In this document: piece by piece, positions 59,309 to 64,000 of the stretch | Position numbering within the stretch: position 1 is the first letter of the stretch | How the letters are laid out: every line of letters starts with the position of its first letter | Program-made: the position numbers and the translations under genes | The notes under the pieces: generated by a model | The model's input: the letters and a program-made list of their open reading frames with translations, nothing else | What the model was told of the DNA's origin: nothing | The model's database searches: none | From: Crateriforma spongiae | GTDB taxonomy: Bacteria > Planctomycetota > Planctomycetia > Pirellulales > Pirellulaceae | DNA: 64,000 bases | Direction of reading: 5' to 3' | NCBI RefSeq assembly: GCF_012290005.1 | Contig: NZ_JAAXMS010000011.1 | Span: 62,001 to 126,000 of the forward strand

Positions 59309-61582
59309 TTAGTTTGCGTCCGCGGCAGCAGCGTTCTGCTGACCGGGCTGGCAGTACTTGTCCAGCCAGTCAAAGAAGACCGTGCCCCACAAAACACCGT
59401 TCTGCGGCCCCAAAACCCAGTGGCCTTCGTCAGGGAAGTACAAGAATCGACTGGGGACGCCCTGCACTTGGGCTGCGGTGAACGCCTCCATCGCCTGGGT
59501 CACCGGAACCCGATAATCCCGTTGGCCATGTATGATCAATAGTGGTGTTTTCCATCGGTCGACGTATTGATGCGGTGAGAACTTCTTGTAAGCCTCCGCC
59601 ACTTCCTTGCTTTTCCAGTACGGTCCGCCCAAGTCCCAATTGACGAAGAACAATTCTTCCGTCGAACCATACATCGATTCCAAATTGAACACGCCGCAGT
59701 GGGACACCATGCTGCAGAACCGATCGTCCGCGTTGCCCATCATCCAGTAGACGGTGTAGCCACCGAAGCTGGCGCCGATCGCGGCGACACGTTTCGGATC
59801 AATCGTCGGGTCCGCCATCATCGCATCGGTGGAAGCCAGAATGTCTTGCATCGCTTGGCCGCCCCAATCGCCACTGATGGAATCATTCCACTCGCGTCCG
59901 AATCCGGGCAGCCCGCGTCGGTTGACCGCCAAGACGACGTAACCATGAGACGCCATCATGTGGAAGTTCCAGCGGTATGAAAACCATTGACCGATTTGAC
60001 CTTGGGGACCGCCTTGGCAGTAGGTCAGCATCGGCCACTGGCGATCGGAATCGGGATCGTAATCGGGCGGCAAGACGACCCAGTTGTGAATCATCTTGCC
60101 GTCACTGGCTTTGAAGAAGCGTTGTTCGACGGTCGGCAGTTCCAGATCTTTGAAGATCGATCCGTTGACGTCGGTGATCGTGGTCAGCTTGGCGGATTCG
60201 GTATCCAGCCAAGCTAATTCAACCGGTCGCAGCATGCTTTGTTGGCGTACCAAGACCGCATCGCGTCCGGGCAGCGTGTCGACGATCGCATGATTGAAAC
60301 GCCCGCTGGAAATTTGCTGCAACTGGCCTTCTAGATCGATCCGAAAGACTTGGTCGGTGCCTCGCATTTCGCTGTAGAAAAACAGCGAGCGGCTGTCGGA
60401 TGCCCACGTCGCTGAATGAGCCGTTTGGTCCAAACCGACGGTGACTTCGCGGATGTCGCCGCTGGACCGGTTGTAGATCATGATCCGATTGCGGTCGGAT
60501 TCAAAACTCGCGCGGCGCATCGAATGAAAGGCTAGATAGCGACCGTCCGGCGAATAGACGGGACTACGGTCATAGCCCGGCATTCCCGGTGTGATGTTGG
60601 TCAGTCGTCCACCCTCGGTCGGAACGATGTAGATATTGCTGTCGGTGCTTTCGGCCGGATTGTTGACCAGCTTCAACGTCAATGCAATTTCTTGGCCGTC
60701 GGGGCTGAACGCAAACTCGTCTTTGCCGCCAAACGGTGGCATGGGGCAGTTGGCACGAAGCGATGCCATCAAATCCACCGGCTCCGATGCAATGCCCTGT
60801 TCGTCGATACTGCAGACGTGAACGTGGCTGTAGGACGGTTCGGTCCAGTGGTCCCAGTGACGATACATCAACGCATCGATGACGCGAGCATCGGCTTTGG
60901 GCAAATCGGGATACTGTTCTTTCGTTGTCGTTCCCAACTTGACTTCGGTGGTGAAGGCAATTCGATCTCCGGTCGACGCCGCCTTCAAGTTACCGACGCC
61001 TTTGGCCACATGAGTCAACTGGACTGGGTCTCCGCCGTCCGGGTCCAGCATGAATACCTGCGGCGTTTCGTCGGAGGATGATTCGTCGTCTTCGTTCTCA
61101 TCATCCGTTTGATCGTTCTGCGTTGATTCATCGGCATCGTTAGTGTCGTCATCCGACTGGTCCGCATCCTCGATTTCTGCGGGGGCGATGTACAACAGTC
61201 GGGGGCCCGATGTGTGATCCAGCCAAGCCAGATTGCTAAGTCCTTTCACGTCAGCGATCAGGACCCGTGTTTTCAAGTTCGCCAAGGGGGTCTCGAACGC
61301 CGTGGCGACTCGATCGGCTTTGCCAACCGCTTTGTCGTCCAGCGACGTCAAGTGCAAGCTGGTTCGACCTTCGTTCTTCTCCAGGTCGTACGACGTCACC
61401 AGAAAGGCTAACTGTGAACCATCCGGCGAAACGGCCGATTCACCGATGCGTTGCAGATCCCACAACCTTTCCGGCGTCAGACGTTCGGCGGATGCGACGC
61501 AAGCGGTCAGCAAAACCATCGCGAAGGTGGCCGCCGAGCGGATTGAACCCGTGACGCGTGTATTTTGTCGATGCAATTTCAT
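59309..61582 (-). CDS. Exported S9-family (prolyl oligopeptidase-like) peptidase
   Basis: A 757-residue serine peptidase. A signal peptide (SAATFAMVLLTACVASA, cut before ERLTP) is followed by a beta-propeller part (to about 490) and a C-terminal hydrolase. The triad is Ser near 604 in GASFGGY, Asp near 690 in HGQRDYRVP and His near 720 in PDEGHW. An acidic insert in the propeller (DADQSDDDTNDADES and the rest of the Asp/Glu run) is unusual. ATG 61582 is used because it begins the signal peptide. Confidence 0.93.
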   Translation of the reverse strand: MKLHRQNTRVTGSIRSAATFAMVLLTACVASAERLTPERLWDLQRIGESAVSPDGSQLAFLVTSYDLEKNEGRTSLHLTSLDDKAVGKADRVATAFETPLANLKTRVLIADVKGLSNLAWLDHTSGPRLLYIAPAEIEDADQSDDDTNDADESTQNDQTDDENEDDESSSDETPQVFMLDPDGGDPVQLTHVAKGVGNLKAASTGDRIAFTTEVKLGTTTKEQYPDLPKADARVIDALMYRHWDHWTEPSYSHVHVCSIDEQGIASEPVDLMASLRANCPMPPFGGKDEFAFSPDGQEIALTLKLVNNPAESTDSNIYIVPTEGGRLTNITPGMPGYDRSPVYSPDGRYLAFHSMRRASFESDRNRIMIYNRSSGDIREVTVGLDQTAHSATWASDSRSLFFYSEMRGTDQVFRIDLEGQLQQISSGRFNHAIVDTLPGRDAVLVRQQSMLRPVELAWLDTESAKLTTITDVNGSIFKDLELPTVEQRFFKASDGKMIHNWVVLPPDYDPDSDRQWPMLTYCQGGPQGQIGQWFSYRWNFHMMASHGYVVLAVNRRGLPGFGREWNDSISGDWGGQAMQDILASTDAMMADPTIDPKRVAAIGASFGGYTVYWMMGNADDRFCSMVSHCGVFNLESMYGSTEELFFVNWDLGGPYWKSKEVAEAYKKFSPHQYVDRWKTPLLIIHGQRDYRVPVTQAMEAFTAAQVQGVPSRFLYFPDEGHWVLGPQNGVLWGTVFFDWLDKYCQPGQQNAAAADAN

Positions 61583-61796
61583 TCCCGTGAAGCTTCTTCG
61601 TTGTATTTCGGTCGACAATGACCGGGTGCATAGGACTGGCACTCTCGGTTTCAAGTCGCGTCGTTATAGCCGAATCCGACGCAAGCTCTCAATTTACACC
61701 TTCGGCGACAGCGATCATGATGGTGCCGATGTCCGGCGCCGGGGCAATCTTTTCCGGGTGCGATTCGATCCCCAATCCTCCATCAATCGCAAATTC
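61583..61796. promoter_or_regulatory. Divergent spacer before the rmlB gene
   Basis: 214 bases lie between the divergent S9 peptidase and dTDP-glucose dehydratase genes. The start of rmlB follows within an open frame that extends back to 61233 without a family match. No strong promoter motif was seen. Confidence 0.35.
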
Positions 61797-62816
61797 ATGC
61801 ACACGGTTTTGGTCACCGGCGGCGCCGGATTCATCGGCAGCCATTTGGTTCACCAGCTGATCGGTCGGGGCGATTGTCGTGTGGTGAACTTGGACAAGCT
61901 GACGTATGCGGGAAACTCCGAAGCGGTCGCGGATGTCGCCGGTGACCGGAATTACACCTTCGTGAAGGCGGATGTTTGCGATGTGGATCGGGTTGCCGAT
62001 CTGTTGAAGCGACATCATTGCAACGCGGTCATCCACTTGGCCGCGGAAACCCACGTCGATCGCAGTATCGCGGGTCCCGGTGAATTTGTGCGGACCAACG
62101 TCCAGGGCACGTTCGGGGTTGTCGAAGCGTCCAAGCAGTATTGGTCAAACTTGCCTGCCGACCAGCGCGATGTCTTTCGTGTCGTGCACGTTTCCACCGA
62201 TGAAGTGTACGGTTCACTGGGTGACGACGGGGCGTTCGATGAATCGTCGCCGTATCGCCCCAATTCGCCATACTCCGCCAGCAAAGCCGCGTCCGATCAT
62301 TTGGTGCGTGCGTATCACCAGACATACGGGTTGCCGACGATCATCACGCACTGTGGCAACAACTACGGTCCCTGGCAGTTTCCCGAAAAGTTGATCCCCG
62401 TGGTCATACGCCAGGCGGTCGCACAACAGCCGATCCCGGTCTACGGCGACGGCACCAACGTTCGCGATTGGATTCACGTCAGCGATCACTGTCGTGCGCT
62501 GCAACAGATTTGGCGACACGGCCGTCCGGGCGAAGTCTATGACGTGGGTGGTGGTGGCGAGCGATCCAATTTGGACATTGTCAAAACCGTTTGTCAGTCG
62601 GTGGACACGGTGCTGGGACGTTCTGAACCGTCCGTCGATCAGATCGAGTTCGTCCGCGATCGCCCCGGACACGATTTTCGATACGCGATTCGCGGCGAAA
62701 AGATTCGCAGCGAACTGGGATGGGGTCCCGAAGTGACGTTTCAGGAAGGCATTCGTGAAACCGTCGCCTGGTATTTGGATCATCGCGACTTCTTGCAAAC
62801 CAACCCGCTGGCTTGA
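61797..62816 (+). CDS. rmlB: dTDP-glucose 4,6-dehydratase
   Basis: Converts dTDP-D-glucose to dTDP-4-keto-6-deoxyglucose for dTDP-rhamnose and related sugars. The 339-residue protein has VTGGAGFIGSH (6-16), DKLTYAGNSEA near the nucleotide-binding region, HLAAETHVDRSI, STDEVYGSL with the active-site Thr-Asp-Glu, and YSASKAASDHLV with the Tyr/Lys pair. ATG 61797 starts the family domain at its second residue. No rmlA, C or D gene follows here. Confidence 0.95.
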   Translation: MHTVLVTGGAGFIGSHLVHQLIGRGDCRVVNLDKLTYAGNSEAVADVAGDRNYTFVKADVCDVDRVADLLKRHHCNAVIHLAAETHVDRSIAGPGEFVRTNVQGTFGVVEASKQYWSNLPADQRDVFRVVHVSTDEVYGSLGDDGAFDESSPYRPNSPYSASKAASDHLVRAYHQTYGLPTIITHCGNNYGPWQFPEKLIPVVIRQAVAQQPIPVYGDGTNVRDWIHVSDHCRALQQIWRHGRPGEVYDVGGGGERSNLDIVKTVCQSVDTVLGRSEPSVDQIEFVRDRPGHDFRYAIRGEKIRSELGWGPEVTFQEGIRETVAWYLDHRDFLQTNPLA

Positions 62817-63242
62817 GGATTGGCGGCGGTCGTGGTGACAACCCGGTCCTGGCCACCTGTCTTTGGCCCCGGGAAACTTTGACGATTGTCGGGCTTGTCG
62901 CAATTGAGCCGGAAGCTTGGATCGATCCGAATGTGCCGAGGATTCGTGATCTGCGTTTGAGGACTGCCTGATCTGCCGCAGATTCCGATTTTACGGAGTG
63001 TGTCCACGCCCCACTGCGTCGATCTGTACGCAACGAGCCCTTGGGTCGTCCGGTTTGAAACCGTTCAGACGGATTTGACGGTTTTGGTTGATCCGCGGGT
63101 CTCGCCGGTTCTTCGTTCCATGGGATCTGGCAGCATTCATGCTCGCCCGATTCGCATCGAGCGCAACGGCGACTTGTTTGGGATCGATCAGCACCGCCAG
63201 GGTCAACTTCGGGGCGGAAATCACGATAAAGGGATTGTTTCG
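62817..63242. other. Intergenic region before the Pro/Gln-rich gene
   Basis: This 426-base stretch has no recognised gene. The palindrome-like GATCTGCCGCAGATTC lies near 62969-62984. A 328-codon frame on the opposite strand at 62991-63977 crosses this region, but it is an Arg-rich antisense frame of the next gene. Confidence 0.45.
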
Positions 63243-64000
63243 ATGAAGGCAGACATTTTGCGGCCGCTGACCAGAACGTTGGGCGTCGGCGTGTTGAGTA
63301 CGGGAATGCTGTCGACCGTCGTGGCGAATCAACCCGCCGCCGGCCAAAGCTATCCGCAACCCACAACCGCCAGCGCGCCGGCAACATCGGGCCCGTTTTC
63401 GATGTTCGGACCGGCTGCGGCGGCAACGGTTTTGCCCCCGACCGGTTCGGTCGCATCGCCCAGCGGCCCGACGATGTATCCGCCAGCTGCACAAGGAAGT
63501 GCATCGCCCCAAGCCAAGCCGACGGGCGTTGCCGCGCAAACCGTGGGATACCCCGGTGGCCAGCCTTCGCCACACGCAATGATGCCGGGCCAAATTTCGC
63601 CGGGGTACATGCCGCCGGGCGGCCCAACTGCAACGCCGTCGGGCCCCAGCCAGTGGAACAATTTCAATCCGCAAGCTTTCCAGCCCACGCCGCAACCACA
63701 AACGCCGCAAACCTATCAAGGCCAGAGCGGCTATTCGGCGCCGCAATACGCCGCGCAGCCGACGGCGGCCCAGCCGGCAAGATCGAAGACCGGTGGGTTC
63801 ATGAGCTTGTTCAAAGCAGCCTCGGATGACGGCAATGCCGATGCAAAGCCGGAGCCGATTCCAACACCAACGCCGGAACCACAAGCGTCCACCGGGCACG
63901 CGCAGGGCTATTCTCACGCGGGGGTTCCGCAATCGTATGTGCCCATGGGTGCCTATGAAAACGGCATGTCGCATCAAGGCGTCGTGATGGGATCGCCCAA
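63243..64000 (+). CDS. Secreted Pro/Gln/Ala-rich protein, 3' end beyond the window
   Basis: The frame is open from ATG 63243 to the right edge (252 codons plus two bases), so the gene is partial. A signal-like start (MKADILRPLTRTLGVGVLST, then GMLSTVVANQPAAGQ) is followed by a low-complexity chain rich in Pro, Gln, Gly, Ala and Ser, for example QPTPQPQTPQTYQGQSGY. A short MSLFKAAS segment lies near residue 183. No known domain. Base composition is like a planctomycete secreted protein. The frame is longer and more natural than the Arg-rich antisense frame. Confidence 0.7.
   Translation, partial: MKADILRPLTRTLGVGVLSTGMLSTVVANQPAAGQSYPQPTTASAPATSGPFSMFGPAAAATVLPPTGSVASPSGPTMYPPAAQGSASPQAKPTGVAAQTVGYPGGQPSPHAMMPGQISPGYMPPGGPTATPSGPSQWNNFNPQAFQPTPQPQTPQTYQGQSGYSAPQYAAQPTAAQPARSKTGGFMSLFKAASDDGNADAKPEPIPTPTPEPQASTGHAQGYSHAGVPQSYVPMGAYENGMSHQGVVMGSP

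Noticed and set aside
62991-63977. 328-codon open frame on the minus strand
   Set aside because: Arg-rich and Cys-rich composition typical of an antisense frame; the plus strand has a signal peptide start and an open frame to the edge.

Overview
The window looks like chromosomal DNA of a planctomycete, most likely a Rhodopirellula-like member of the Pirellulaceae. The call rests on gene content: Tat-exported Gfo/Idh/MocA oxidoreductases, a fused AroD-AroE, a small AT-hook histone-like protein, acidic membrane-anchored FecR-like proteins, a ribonuclease Y, M13 and S9 peptidases, and few clear Shine-Dalgarno sites. GC-rich palindromic repeats recur between genes. No rRNA, tRNA or CRISPR array was seen. 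Taxonomy is inference from content, not from a marker gene.

Layout. At 0-2.7 kb there is the head of a leftward polysaccharide operon (NusG/RfaH-like factor, then GDP-mannose 4,6-dehydratase) set among dispersed repeats. From 2.7 to 11.9 kb lie a large acidic FecR-like membrane protein, a GNAT enzyme, AroDE, a PQQ-type propeller, a HemN-like radical SAM protein, a GcvH-like lipoyl protein and an AT-hook DNA-binding protein. At 12.2-12.95 kb there is a 375-bp tandem repeat. From 13 to 26 kb lie housekeeping genes (argS, rsfS, bcp, tilS, rny, pyrE) mixed with secreted enzymes. From 26 to 31.3 kb are an M13 peptidase, an SRPBCC-epimerase fusion, a membrane protein and a sigma-70 factor. From 31.3 to 37.8 kb a MerR-type regulator with a B12-like domain lacking its histidine ligands is followed by two divergent Hsp70 proteins and an alkyltransferase-like protein. 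From 37.8 to 39.8 kb is a REP-associated (Y1/HUH) transposase locus with inverted end sequences and repeats. From 39.9 to 45.4 kb is a leftward tripartite exporter (degenerate ABC protein, HlyD, TolC).

The most notable region is 45.7-57.1 kb. It is one leftward operon with the order rnfB, pyruvate:ferredoxin oxidoreductase, rnfC, rnfD, rnfG, rnfE, rnfA, a small Cys-rich membrane protein and a plant-type ferredoxin-NADP reductase. The rnfC-D-G-E-A genes are packed end to end with overlaps of 1-4 bases. The order implies that reduced ferredoxin made from pyruvate is passed to the Rnf ion pump, with a second exit (or entry) to NADP(H).

The right end, 57.8-64 kb, holds a second Tat-type Gfo/Idh/MocA protein, an S9 peptidase, dTDP-glucose 4,6-dehydratase and the start of a Pro/Gln-rich secreted protein that runs off the window.

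Several proteins carry recognisable folds with altered catalytic residues: the AroE half of AroDE, the exporter ATPase, the B12-like regulator, the alkyltransferase-like protein and one alpha/beta hydrolase.
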